Assembly (NCBI RefSeq): GCF_013205025.1 | Contig: NZ_JABMLE010000002.1 | Span: 971,775 to 1,035,774 of the forward strand | DNA length: 64,000 nucleotides | Source: Rathayibacter sp. VKM Ac-2857 | GTDB lineage: Bacteria > Actinomycetota > Actinomycetes > Actinomycetales > Microbacteriaceae | Direction of reading: 5' to 3' | Part shown: positions 27,498 through 35,679 of the stretch, one piece after another | How positions within the stretch are numbered: the first letter of the stretch is position 1 | Layout of the letters: every line of letters begins with the position of its first letter | Notes under the pieces: generated by a model | What the model saw: only the letters and a program-made list of their open reading frames with translations | What the model was told of the DNA's origin: nothing | Databases searched by the model: none | Position numbers and translations under genes: made by a program

Positions 27498-27604
27498 GGC
27501 GGCTTTCGTCAGGAGGGGGAAGCCGCGTTTCTTGGACCCGGCCCACTAAACGCTACCAGCGCGCTCAGCCTCCGGACGGAGGTCCCCCGTTCTGCCTCCC
27601 CTCC

Positions 27605-27663
27605 GCGAGATGCCACTTATGAGCGCGACACGCCGAGAAAAGCGTGCACAAGTGGCATCTCGC
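27605..27663. terminator. Long inverted repeat, probable terminator
   Basis: GCGAGATGCCACTT (27605-27618) pairs perfectly with AAGTGGCATCTCGC (27650-27663). Inside the loop CACGC/GCGTG forms a second small stem. It lies 22 bp beyond the LacI stop, before the binding-protein gene on the same strand, and may separate the two transcripts. Confidence 0.7.
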
Positions 27664-27684
27664 AGAAGGGGGCGGACGGGTGGG

Positions 27685-28674
27685 TCAGCCGGCGGTCGAG
27701 GCGCGGACGACGAGCTCGGGCTGGAAGACGACCTGGCGGGGCTCGGACTCGAGGAGCAGCTCGACGGCGGTCGCGCCGATCAGGGCGCTCGGCTGGCGGA
27801 TGCTCGACAGCGGCACGATCGTCGCGGTCGCGAAGGCGATGTCGTCGTAGCCGATCAGCGCGACGTCCTCCGGCACCCGCAGCTCGCCGAGCAGCATCAG
27901 CCCCTGCAGCACGCCGACGGCGAGCAGGTCGTTCGCGCAGAAGACGGCGTCGGGGCGCTCGGGCGCGTCGCGCTCGGCGAGCGCCCGCCCCGCGGCCCGG
28001 CCGTCCAGCACGGTCAGTCCCGGCGTCGGCAGCACCTCGAGCGTCGCGCCCGGCACCGCCGCCACGGCCTCGCGCGCGCCGGCGAACCGGTCCGCGACCT
28101 GGCGGATCGACTCCGGCCCGCCGACCACGGCGATCCGCCGGCGCCCGAGCCCGAGCAGGTGCTCGACCGCGAGCCGCCCGCCGGCGACGTCGTCGACCGC
28201 GACCGACGAGAACGCGCTGTCCCCCGACTCCCGGTCGACCAGCACGCAGGGGATGCCGTGCGCGCGGAGCCGGTCCAGCCGCGCCGACCCCTCCCCCTGC
28301 GGCGAGATCAGCACCCCGCTCACCCGTTGCTCCTCGAAGAGGTCGAGGTAGGAGTCCTCGCGGTCGGCCTCGGCGTCGGTGCTCGCCAGGAGCACGGAGA
28401 GCCCGGCCTCGGCGGCGCGGGCCTGGGCGCCGCGGGCGAGCTCGGCGAAGAACGGGTTGCCGGCGTCGAGCACGACGAGGCCGATGCTGCGGCTGCGGCC
28501 GGCGCGGAGCTGGCGGGCCGCGTCGTTCCGGACGAAGCCGAGCTCGGCGATCGCGGACTGCACCCGGCGGACGGACTCGGCGCCCACCTTCTCGGGGCGG
28601 TTGAGCACGTTCGAGACGGTGCCGACCGAGACTCCGGCGCGAGCGGCGACCTCGCGGACACTGATGGACGCCAC
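27685..28674 (-). CDS. LacI-family transcriptional regulator (divergent from rhamnose isomerase)
   Basis: A 329-residue LacI repressor. The helix-turn-helix and hinge are at the N-terminus (VREVAARAGVSVGTVSNVLNRPEKV, then FVRNDAARQLRAGRSR). The ligand domain shows IGLVVLDAGNPFF, FCANDLLAVGVLQ and ALIGYDDI. The GTG start at 28674 is preferred because AGAGGAG lies at good spacing; an overlapping ATG two bases away is in another frame. It is divergent from the L-rhamnose isomerase gene, with a LacI-type palindrome between, so control of rhamnose use is likely. Control of the downstream peptide-type transporter is also possible. Confidence 0.92.
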   Translation of the reverse strand: MASISVREVAARAGVSVGTVSNVLNRPEKVGAESVRRVQSAIAELGFVRNDAARQLRAGRSRSIGLVVLDAGNPFFAELARGAQARAAEAGLSVLLASTDAEADREDSYLDLFEEQRVSGVLISPQGEGSARLDRLRAHGIPCVLVDRESGDSAFSSVAVDDVAGGRLAVEHLLGLGRRRIAVVGGPESIRQVADRFAGAREAVAAVPGATLEVLPTPGLTVLDGRAAGRALAERDAPERPDAVFCANDLLAVGVLQGLMLLGELRVPEDVALIGYDDIAFATATIVPLSSIRQPSALIGATAVELLLESEPRQVVFQPELVVRASTAG

Positions 28675-28814
28675 ATCGTCTCCTCTGGTCGTCGCGGATC
28701 GCAGGGCTGCGCGCGATCCGGGAATCATCTCATCCGGCGGCACCGCGGCGGGTGTCCCCCTCAGCAGGCCTTTGACAGCCCGGGAAGCGGAGCGATACGC
28801 TCGCCCCACGGCGC

Positions 28815-28830
28815 TGTGAAACGATTCATA
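28815..28830. promoter_or_regulatory. Candidate LacI-family operator before rhaI
   Basis: TGTGAAACGATTCATA contains TGAAACGATTCA, a near-palindrome (one mismatch) with the central CG typical of LacI-family operators. It lies 65 bp before the rhaI start and 141 bp from the divergent lacI start. Confidence 0.5.
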
Positions 28831-28894
28831 CGGTGCCGCCCGGTCGGCGCCACTCGCGCTCGGCCGGATCGCCCCGCACAGAAGGACCCCCACC

Positions 28895-30064
28895 GTGACC
28901 GACCTCAGCCCCGACGTCCTCCGCCAGCTCGAGCAGCAGGCGATCGAACTGCCCTCGTGGGCGTTCGGCAACTCCGGCACCCGCTTCAAGGTGTTCAGCA
29001 CGCCGGGCACCCCGCGGACCATCGAGGAGAAGATCTCGGACGCCGCGAAGGTCAACGAGCTGACCGGCCTCGCCCCGAGCGTCGCGCTGCACATCCCGTG
29101 GGACAAGGTCGACGACTACGCGGCGCTGGGCGAGTTCGCCGCCTCGAAGGGCGTCGCGCTGGGCACGATCAACTCGAACACCTTCCAGGACGACGACTAC
29201 AAGTTCGGCTCGCTCACGCACTCCGACCCGGTGATCCGCCAGAAGGCGATCGACCACCACCTCGCCTGCATCGACATCATGGACGCGACCGGCTCGCGCG
29301 ACCTCAAGATCTGGCTCGCCGACGGCTCGAACTACCCGGGCCAGCAGGACATCCGCGGCCGCCAGGACCGCCTCGCCGACTCGCTCGCCGCGATCTACGA
29401 GCGCCTCGGCACCGAGCAGCGCCTCGTCCTCGAGTACAAGTTCTTCGAGCCCGCGTTCTACCACACCGATGTTCCGGACTGGGGCACCTCCTACGCCCAC
29501 GTCGCCGCGCTCGGCGACCGCGCCCTGGTCTGCCTCGACACCGGACACCACGCGCCGGGCACCAACATCGAGTTCATCGTCGCCCAGCTGCTGCGCCTCG
29601 GGAAGCTCGGCTCGTTCGACTTCAACTCGCGCTTCTACGCGGACGACGACCTGATCGTCGGCGCGGCCGACCCGTTCCAGCTGTTCCGCATCCTCTTCGA
29701 GGTGGTGCGCGGCGGCGGTTACGGCCCGGACTCGCCCGTCGCCTTCATGCTCGACCAGTGCCACAACGTCGAGGACAAGATCCCCGGCCAGATCCGCTCG
29801 GTGCTCAACGTGCAGGAGATGACGGCGCGCGCGCTGCTCGTCGACCGCGCGGCCCTCGAGGAGGCGCAGCTCGCCGGCGACGTTCTCGGCGCGAACGGGA
29901 TCTTCATGGACGCCTTCTACTCCGACGTCCGCCCGGCCCTCGCAGCCTGGCGCTCGGAGCGCGGGCTGCCGGCCGACCCGATGGCGGCATACGCGGCGTC
30001 GGGCCACGCGCAGGCTCTGGCGGAGGAGCGCGTCGGCGGCACGCAGTCGAGCTGGGGCGCGTAG
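28895..30064 (+). CDS. rhaI: L-rhamnose isomerase (RhaI type)
   Basis: A 389-residue enzyme converting L-rhamnose to L-rhamnulose, of the Pseudomonas stutzeri/actinobacterial RhaI group rather than the longer E. coli RhaA. TIM-barrel metal and substrate residues are seen in LEYKFFEPAFYHTDVPDWG (Glu, His), CLDTGHHAPGTN (Asp, His) and FDFNSRFYADDDLIVG (Asp pair). The GTG at 28895 follows GAAGGACC. The usual partner genes (rhamnulokinase, bifunctional aldolase/dehydrogenase, mutarotase) do not follow; an inverted repeat ends the unit. The pathway must therefore be completed from elsewhere, or the enzyme acts on another sugar such as L-lyxose or D-allose (inference). The GH78 rhamnosidase at 59.3 kb could supply rhamnose. 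Confidence 0.92.
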   Translation: MTDLSPDVLRQLEQQAIELPSWAFGNSGTRFKVFSTPGTPRTIEEKISDAAKVNELTGLAPSVALHIPWDKVDDYAALGEFAASKGVALGTINSNTFQDDDYKFGSLTHSDPVIRQKAIDHHLACIDIMDATGSRDLKIWLADGSNYPGQQDIRGRQDRLADSLAAIYERLGTEQRLVLEYKFFEPAFYHTDVPDWGTSYAHVAALGDRALVCLDTGHHAPGTNIEFIVAQLLRLGKLGSFDFNSRFYADDDLIVGAADPFQLFRILFEVVRGGGYGPDSPVAFMLDQCHNVEDKIPGQIRSVLNVQEMTARALLVDRAALEEAQLAGDVLGANGIFMDAFYSDVRPALAAWRSERGLPADPMAAYAASGHAQALAEERVGGTQSSWGA

Positions 30065-30080
30065 GTCTCGGCGGGTGCGC

Positions 30081-30154
30081 GTGCACAGCTGAGGCTGGAA
30101 GGGCCGATCCGAACCGTTTTTGACGGATTCGGGATTGCAGCCTGAGTTGTGCAC
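30081..30154. terminator. Nested inverted repeat after rhaI
   Basis: Outer arms GTGCACAGCTGAGGCTG (30081-30097) and CAGCCTGAGTTGTGCAC (30138-30154) match at 15 of 17 positions. An inner hairpin at 30109-30132 (CCGAACCGT, TTTTG, ACGGATTCGG) sits within. It begins 16 bp after the rhaI stop and is the likely terminator. Confidence 0.65.
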
Positions 30155-30243
30155 GGCAGCGGGGTGTGATCGGCCTGCGAGCGGGGTCCTGAGCGCCGTC
30201 CGGAGCGGACTCCGGGGGCCGATCGGGCCGTTCGGCTGACAGA

Positions 30244-30402
30244 GATGCACTCCGGCACGCGGAATCGCGGCGTTTCGACGAGCCGAAGGTGCTTCCGCGA
30301 GCCCGACGTCGCTTCGGCATGTTCCGGCACGCAGAAGCAGCTCCGGCTCGTGGAATCGCGCCGTTCTCGCGAGCCGGCAGCGATTCATCGAGCCGGAGGT
30401 CG
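30244..30402. repeat. GAGCCGGAGGT-family repeats
   Basis: Two or three diverged copies (TCCGGCACGCGGAATCGCGG, GACGAGCCGAAGGTG, TCCGGCTCGTGGAATCGCG, ATCGAGCCGGAGGTCG) lie between rhaI and the convergent hydrolase gene. No gene is seen here. Confidence 0.55.
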
Positions 30403-30411
30403 CGTCAGGGG

Positions 30412-31302
30412 TCAGAGCGCCGCCCGGAGGCCCTCGACCAGGTCGTGCTGCGCCTCGTGGCCCGCGCGGGTCGGCACCAGCGGGTAGACGTGCAGCTGGC
30501 CGACCGCCTCGTGCAGCTCGAACGGGACACCGGCCGCCGCCGCCTTCTCGGCGAGGACGTGCGCGTCGGGGTTCAGGACGTCGCGGGTGCCGGTGTAGAC
30601 GCTCAGCGGTCCGAGGCCGGCGAGGTCACCGAAGAGCGGACTGACGATCGGGTCGAGCAGATCGAGCCCGCCGCGCCACTTCTCGGCCAGGACGCGGCCA
30701 CCGGGGGTGCCGAGCCACGGATCGGTCGGCTGCACCTCGGGGATGCGCGGGTTGCTCCACGACAGATCGAGCGCGGGCGAGATCAGCGTGGTCAGCGGCA
30801 GGACGACACCCTCGTCGCGGAGGGCGAGGGCCGTCGACAGCGCGATCTGACCGCCCGCCGAATCGCCGGCCAGCGCCGTGGCGCCGTACCGGTCGAGACT
30901 CCGGTGCACCAGCGCGCGGACGCCGTCGCGCGCCTCGAGGGCCGTGCCGAACGGGACGAGCGGGTAGATCGGCAGGGTGACCGCCGCGGACGCCTCGTCC
31001 GCGATCCGCGCCGCCAGCCACCAGTGCTGCGGCGCGATCTCGTTGACCCAGCCGCCGCCGTGCGCGTAGACGACCCCGCCGCGGATGCGCTGCGGGCGGA
31101 TCGTGTAGACCGGCCAGCCGCCGACCTGCTCGACGTCGACGCGCACTCCGGGTCGCAGTCGCGGGGGCGGGCCGTAGCGGGCCGGGCGGAGGGCGTTCTC
31201 GCGGATCCGGCGGCGAGCGCCGTCCGCGCTGACGAACGTGCGATTGGCGCGGGCCAGGCGCAGGGCGAGCGGGACGAGGGCGTCGGGAACGGCGAGGGGC
31301 AT
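30412..31302 (-). CDS. Alpha/beta hydrolase, HSL-type esterase
   Basis: A 296-residue esterase/lipase of the hormone-sensitive lipase group. The oxyanion-hole motif is HGGGW (in VVYAHGGGWVNE), the nucleophile elbow is GDSAGG (about residue 140), the acid Asp lies in VYTGTRDVLNPDA, and the catalytic His in AVGQLHVYPLVP. No signal peptide is present, so it is cytoplasmic. It probably hydrolyses short-chain acyl esters, possibly removing acetyl groups from plant-derived sugars; the substrate is not determined. The ATG at 31302 is preceded by GGAGATGCTGGGGC. Confidence 0.88.
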   Translation of the reverse strand: MPLAVPDALVPLALRLARANRTFVSADGARRRIRENALRPARYGPPPRLRPGVRVDVEQVGGWPVYTIRPQRIRGGVVYAHGGGWVNEIAPQHWWLAARIADEASAAVTLPIYPLVPFGTALEARDGVRALVHRSLDRYGATALAGDSAGGQIALSTALALRDEGVVLPLTTLISPALDLSWSNPRIPEVQPTDPWLGTPGGRVLAEKWRGGLDLLDPIVSPLFGDLAGLGPLSVYTGTRDVLNPDAHVLAEKAAAAGVPFELHEAVGQLHVYPLVPTRAGHEAQHDLVEGLRAAL

Positions 31303-31392
31303 GCCCCAGCATCTCCCGCGGGGATCAGCGGAGCCTGGGCGCTCCGGCGCGCGGCGGATGCGGTCGCGGCTCCCCTCGGCCAGGGTGGTGCG

Positions 31393-31764
31393 ATGGACAC
31401 TGCACCGCTGCTCACCTGGACCCTCGCGCAGGAGATCCCGGTCCCCGCCGACGTCGACTCCCTCCTGGTGGAGGGGGAGAAGGCGGTCGCGTCGTTCCGC
31501 ACCCTCCGCGACTCCGCCACCTTCACCACGAAGCGGCTCATCGTGCGTGACGCCCAGGGGCTGACCGGCAAGAAGGTGGAGATCTACTCGCTGCCGTACA
31601 GCTCGATCAACATGTGGTCGAGCGAGAACGCGAGGACGTTCGACCTCAATTCGGAGGTCGAGCTGTGGACGCGCGCCGGGCACATCAAGGTGAAGCTCGG
31701 GCGCGGAGCGGACATCCGGCGGCTCGACTCGTTGCTCGCCTGGGCGGTCCTGCACCAGCACTGA
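31393..31764 (+). CDS. Bacterial PH-domain protein
   Basis: A 123-residue cytoplasmic protein with one bacterial pleckstrin-homology domain (DUF1696/bPH type): VDSLLVEGEKAVASFRTLRDSATFTTKRLIVRDAQGLTGKKVEIYSLPYSSI is the recognisable part (read in segments), ending in a helix RRLDSLLAWAVLHQH. Such proteins are widespread small stress- or membrane-associated proteins of unknown role. The ATG at 31393 follows CAGGGTGGTGCG. No operon partner on this strand. Confidence 0.85.
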   Translation: MDTAPLLTWTLAQEIPVPADVDSLLVEGEKAVASFRTLRDSATFTTKRLIVRDAQGLTGKKVEIYSLPYSSINMWSSENARTFDLNSEVELWTRAGHIKVKLGRGADIRRLDSLLAWAVLHQH

Positions 31765-31780
31765 CGCGGGCGGGCGCGCG

Positions 31781-32083
31781 TCAGTCGGCGCCGCCGCCCC
31801 CGCCGCCGTCCGCGCCGCCCCCACCATCGGAGCCGCCGCTGTCCGACGAGCCGCCGTCCGAGGAGCCTCCGTCCGGCGAGCCGCCGTCGTCGGCGCGGCC
31901 GTCGCGGGTGTCCGAGCCACTCGAGGTGCCGTCGCCCGTCGCGGCGGTCGAGCCGCCGTCCCGCGAAACGGGACGAGCACCCGGTGCGCCCGCGCGCATC
32001 CGCAGGACGGTCGCGATGACCGATCCGACGACCGCGATGGCGACGACGAGGGCGACGAGCGCCGCGATCTGCTGGTTCTCCAC
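31781..32083 (-). CDS. Small single-pass membrane protein with Ser/Gly/Asp-rich tail
   Basis: A 100-residue protein beginning VENQQIAALVALVVAIAVVGSVIATVLRMRAG, giving one N-terminal transmembrane helix followed by positive residues. The second half is low-complexity: GGS/SDGG/DGGGG repeats ending GGGGAD. A GTG start at 32083 has AGGAG six bases upstream, which fixes it well. The gene is convergent with the PH-domain gene (16 bp apart). No function is recognised; the acidic Gly-rich tail, probably cytoplasmic by the positive-inside rule, resembles disordered linkers. It is the least secure gene of this stretch, but the ribosome site and helix support it. Confidence 0.65.
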   Translation of the reverse strand: MENQQIAALVALVVAIAVVGSVIATVLRMRAGAPGARPVSRDGGSTAATGDGTSSGSDTRDGRADDGGSPDGGSSDGGSSDSGGSDGGGGADGGGGGGAD

Positions 32084-32165
32084 GTCCGGCTCCTGACTAC
32101 GTGAGTGAATCCTCAGCTTCACCGTAGCGAGCAGGGCTGGACGAGGGCGACGGGACGGAGGCCGC

Positions 32166-32235
32166 GCAGAACATCGGCTAGGAGTGGCTCTCATCGCCGA
32201 TGGGCGATGAGGGACGCTCTCGGCTGATGTTCTGC
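32166..32235. repeat. GCAGAACATC inverted repeat
   Basis: GCAGAACATCGGCTAGGAG pairs imperfectly with CTCTCGGCTGATGTTCTGC, with an inner CATCGCC/GGCGATG hairpin identical to that at 17841-17858. Confidence 0.7.
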
Positions 32236-32240
32236 CGAGC

Positions 32241-32560
32241 GGCGGGTCTCGATACGCCCCTGCGGGGCTACTCGACCAGCATGACGGGACGCCGCCGCAT
32301 CCTTGCGTTCCGGATTGATCACCCTGGCGGTGCGGGGCTGTCCATGCTGATCGAGTAGCCCGCGCAGCGGGCGTATCGAGATCCACCAGCATCAGAACAT
32401 CGGTCTGCAGACCTGTCCTGCTGGGGACGGCGGGTCTCGATACGCCCCTGCGGGGCTACTCGACCAGCCTGTGAGGGCCGCCGACGCTTGCGTTCCCTCA
32501 TCACCGAGACGCGAAGCGGCTTCGCCGCTCGATAGGCTGCCGGGCTGCTCGGCCAGCAGG
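32241..32560. repeat. TCGATACGCC mosaic repeat cluster
   Basis: Four units in both orientations plus a degenerate one (CGAAGCGGCTTCGCCGCTCGA). The spacers contain the TTGCGTTCC sequence twice and the CTGCAGACCTGTCCTGCTGG variant seen at 21630 and 25500. The cluster occupies the gap upstream of the arabinose regulator gene. Confidence 0.8.
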
Positions 32561-32603
32561 GTGGGCCGCCGCGGGCGCGCGCGCCGGGCGCTACGGTGAC
32601 CCC

Positions 32604-33602
32604 ATGCCGAGACAGCCGACGATCCGCGACGTCGCGGTCAGCGCGGGCGTCTCGTATCAGACCGTCTCGCGCGTGCTCAACGACAGCCCGCAGGTCCGGC
32701 CGCGCACCCGCGACAAGGTGCTCGCGGCCATCGACGACCTCGGCTTCCGCCGCAGCGCCGCCGCCCGCGCGCTGGCGGCCGGCCGCTCCGGGCTGATCGG
32801 CATCCTCGCCGCGGAGAGCCACAGCTTCTACGGCACCGCCACGGCGATGGCCGCGATCGAGCAGGCCGCGCGCGACGCCGGATACCGGGTGCCGGTGGTC
32901 AACGCGGCACCCGACGCGGAGTCGCTGGCCGCCGCGCTCGAGCACCTGCAGCGCGAGGCGGTCGAGGCGATCGTCGTGCTCGCGCCGCAGGAGCGCGCGC
33001 TCGAGGCGATCGAGAGCCTCGCGATCCGCGTGCCGTTCGTCACCCTCGGGGCGGCGGGGCGCGGGGCAGACCCGCGGCTCCTCGTCGACCAGGCCGCGGG
33101 TGCCCGGCTCGCCGCCGAGCACCTCCTCGCGCTCGGCCACACCCGCATCGCGCACCTCGCCGGTCCGCAGCACTGGGTGGAGGCGCACGCCCGACTCGAC
33201 GGGTTCACCGCGCGGATGTCGGAGGCGGGGCTGGAGCCGGCCGCGGTGATCAGCGGCGACTGGACCGCGGAGTCCGGCTACCGGGCGGGGCTGCGGCTGC
33301 TCGACGAGGTCGCCGACCTCACCGCCGTGGTCGCCGGCAACGATCAGATGGCGCTCGGACTGCTGCACGCCTGCGCGGATCGCGGCGTGCACGTGCCCGA
33401 GGACCTCAGTGTCGTCGGCTTCGACGACGTGCCCGAGGCCGCGCACTACCGGCCGCCGCTGACGACGATCCGGCAGGACTTCGCCGAGGTCGGGCGGCGC
33501 ACGATCGGGGTGGTGCTGGCGGAGCTGCGCGGCGAGCCGGCCGCCGTCGACCGGCCGGTGCCGCCGGTGCTGGTGGAGCGGGCCTCGACGCGGGCGATCT
33601 GA
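32604..33602 (+). CDS. LacI-family regulator, probable arabinose repressor
   Basis: A 332-residue LacI repressor with N-terminal MPRQPTIRDVAVSAGVSYQTVSRVLNDSPQV helix-turn-helix, hinge ARALAAGRSGLIGI, and periplasmic-binding-protein-like core (VVAGNDQMALGLLHA, SVVGFDDVPEAAHY). It lies directly upstream of araBDA on the same strand, separated by 463 bp of repeats and a candidate operator. This suggests it controls that operon, as AraR-like LacI proteins do in other actinobacteria (inference). A weak ribosome site precedes the ATG at 32604. Confidence 0.9.
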   Translation: MPRQPTIRDVAVSAGVSYQTVSRVLNDSPQVRPRTRDKVLAAIDDLGFRRSAAARALAAGRSGLIGILAAESHSFYGTATAMAAIEQAARDAGYRVPVVNAAPDAESLAAALEHLQREAVEAIVVLAPQERALEAIESLAIRVPFVTLGAAGRGADPRLLVDQAAGARLAAEHLLALGHTRIAHLAGPQHWVEAHARLDGFTARMSEAGLEPAAVISGDWTAESGYRAGLRLLDEVADLTAVVAGNDQMALGLLHACADRGVHVPEDLSVVGFDDVPEAAHYRPPLTTIRQDFAEVGRRTIGVVLAELRGEPAAVDRPVPPVLVERASTRAI

Positions 33603-33618
33603 GGCGGGGCGCCGGCGA

Positions 33619-33714
33619 CGGCGGGTCTCGATACGCGCCCTGCGGGCGCTACTCGACCAGCATGAAGAAGGTGGATCTCGATACGCGCCCTCCGGGCGCT
33701 ACTCGATCAGCATG
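33619..33714. repeat. Two TCGATACGCGCCC mosaic units in tandem
   Basis: Two near-identical copies in the same orientation (TCTCGATACGCGCCCTGCGG and TCTCGATACGCGCCCTCCGG, each followed by GCGCTACTCGA and CAGCATGA) directly follow the lacI stop. The stem differs slightly from units elsewhere (CGCCC/GGGCG). Confidence 0.8.
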
Positions 33715-33727
33715 AGCACGACGCGGG

Positions 33728-33980
33728 GCAGAGCGCGCGATCGAGAATCGCGTGCCAGCGATTCGAGACAGCGCGACGCGACCCGCCCCATGGAACGCAC
33801 CACGCACCCGAGCCGACCGCACCGAGCCGCACAGGGGGCGGCTCGGAAGTGCGCACCGCAGAGCGCGCGATCGAGAATCGCGTGCCAGCGATTCGAGACA
33901 GCGCGACGCGACCCGCTCCACGTGACGCACCACGCGCCCGGCCGACCGCGCTGAGCCGCGCGGGGAGCGGCTCAGAAGGA
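33728..33980. repeat. Tandem duplication of a ~130-bp non-coding segment
   Basis: Copy 1 (33728-33857) and copy 2 (33858-33980) share a nearly 60-bp identical start (GCAGAGCGCGCGATCGAGAA, onward) and a diverged second half. Each has a CGCGAT/ATCGCG stem and ends in a GAGCCG/CGGCTC hairpin. No open frame looks genuine. The unit lies just upstream of the araB promoter. Confidence 0.8.
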
Positions 33981-34030
33981 GGCACAGCTTGCCGTCCGCA
34001 AGACACTTCGCCTACGCTGGCCCGTGGCTT

Positions 34031-34044
34031 TGTGAACGGTCACA
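34031..34044. promoter_or_regulatory. Candidate operator of the arabinose operon
   Basis: TGTGAACGGTCACA is a 14-bp palindrome with one mismatch and a central CG, as expected for a LacI-family site. It lies 21 bp before the araB start codon, where repressor binding would block transcription or initiation. Confidence 0.55.
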
Positions 34045-34065
34045 TCGCCCTCAGCGAGGAGTGCC

Positions 34066-35679
34066 ATGGACCAGCGACGGCCCCCCGCCGAGGCGATCAC
34101 GAGCGGCGCGACCGCCCTCGGGATCGAGCTCGGCTCCACCCGCATCAAGGCGTGTCTCGTCGACGCGGCCGACCCCTCCGTGGTCCTCGCCGTCGGCAGC
34201 CACGAGTGGGAGAACCAGCTCGTCGATCGCCGCTGGACGTACTCGCTCGACGCCGTGCACGAGGGGCTCCAGGCCGCCTACGCCGACCTCGTCGCCGACG
34301 CCGAGAAGCGCCACGGCGCGCGCCTCACCACGGTCGGAGCGCTCGGCGTCTCCGCGATGATGCACGGCTACCTCGCCTTCGACGAGGCCGGCGAGCTGCT
34401 CGTCCCGTTCCGCACCTGGCGCAACACCAGCACCGGCCCCGCGTCGGCCGAGCTGACCGAGCTGTTCGGTGCGAACATCCCGCTGCGCTGGTCGCTCGCG
34501 CACCTGCACCAGGCGGTCCTCGACTCCGAGCCGCACGTCGAGAGGATCGACTTCCTCACCACCCTCGCGGGCTACGTGCACTGGCGCCTCACCGGCGAGA
34601 AGGTCCTCGGAGTCGGCGACGCCTCCGGCATGGTCCCCACCGACCCGGCGACCCGCGACTACGACGAGACCGTCCTCGAGCGCTACGACGCCCGCGTCGC
34701 CGGCACCCTGCCGCCGCTGCGCGAGCTGCTGCCCGCCGTCCTCCCCGCGGGTGCCGCGGCCGGCGAGCTCACCGCCGAGGGCGCGCTCCTGCTCGACCCG
34801 ACCGGCGCGCTCCAGGCCGGCGCCCCGTTCTGCCCGCCCGAGGGCGACGCCGGCACCGGCATGGTCGCCACCAACTCCGTCGCCCCGCGCACCGGCAACG
34901 TCAGCGCCGGCACGAGCATCTTCGCGATGGTCGTCCTGGAGCGCCCGCTCGAGAGCGTGCACCACGAGCTCGACCTGGTCGCCACTCCGGCCGGCGACCT
35001 CGTCGCGATGGTGCACTGCAACAACGGTGCGAGCGAGCTCGCCACCTGGGTCGGCCTGTTCTCGCGGTTCGCCGCGGCCTCGGGCGGACCCTCCGACAGC
35101 GACGCCGTCTACGGCACGCTCTTCGCGGAGGCGCTGGCCGGCGAGGCCGACGCGGGCGGGCTCCTCGCCTACAACCACCTCGCGGGTGAGCCGATCGCCG
35201 GACTCGTCGAGGGCCGCCCGCTCGTCGTGCGCACCCCCGACTCCCGCCTCACGCTGGCCAACTTCATGCGCGCGCAGCTCTACGGCGTGTTCGGCACGCT
35301 CGCGCTCGGCATGCGCGTGCTGGCCGGCGAGGGCGTCGTGATCGACGAGATGTTCGCGCACGGCGGCATGTTCCGCACGGCCGGAGTCGCCCAGCGCTTC
35401 CTGGCCGGTGCGCTCGACGCCCCGGTCTCGGTCGCCGCGACCGCCTCCGAGGGCGGCCCCTGGGGCATGGCGGTGCTCGCCGCGTTCCGCCTGCAGGAGG
35501 GGACGACCCTCGACTCCTACCTGACCGAGCAGGTCTTCGGCGACACCGGCTTCGAGACGGTGGCGCCGGACAGCGCCGACGTCGCCGGCTTCACCGCCTA
35601 CCTCGAGCGCTACCGCGCCGGCCTCGCCGTCGAGCAGACGGCCGTCGACACCCTCACCACGCAAGGAGACACCGCATGA
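34066..35679 (+). CDS. araB: FGGY carbohydrate kinase, L-ribulokinase
   Basis: A 537-residue FGGY-family kinase phosphorylating L-ribulose to L-ribulose 5-phosphate in the arabinose pathway. The N-terminal phosphate motif is [15 protein letters not shown] (Glu where many members have Asp). FGGY features follow: [36 protein letters not shown], and in the C-terminal domain [23 protein letters not shown] and [19 protein letters not shown]. It is related to xylulokinases, so the substrate assignment rests on the downstream araD and araA. GAGGAGTGCC precedes the ATG. The stop overlaps araD (ATGA). Confidence 0.9.
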   Translation: MDQRRPPAEAITSGATALGIELGSTRIKACLVDAADPSVVLAVGSHEWENQLVDRRWTYSLDAVHEGLQAAYADLVADAEKRHGARLTTVGALGVSAMMHGYLAFDEAGELLVPFRTWRNTSTGPASAELTELFGANIPLRWSLAHLHQAVLDSEPHVERIDFLTTLAGYVHWRLTGEKVLGVGDASGMVPTDPATRDYDETVLERYDARVAGTLPPLRELLPAVLPAGAAAGELTAEGALLLDPTGALQAGAPFCPPEGDAGTGMVATNSVAPRTGNVSAGTSIFAMVVLERPLESVHHELDLVATPAGDLVAMVHCNNGASELATWVGLFSRFAAASGGPSDSDAVYGTLFAEALAGEADAGGLLAYNHLAGEPIAGLVEGRPLVVRTPDSRLTLANFMRAQLYGVFGTLALGMRVLAGEGVVIDEMFAHGGMFRTAGVAQRFLAGALDAPVSVAATASEGGPWGMAVLAAFRLQEGTTLDSYLTEQVFGDTGFETVAPDSADVAGFTAYLERYRAGLAVEQTAVDTLTTQGDTA

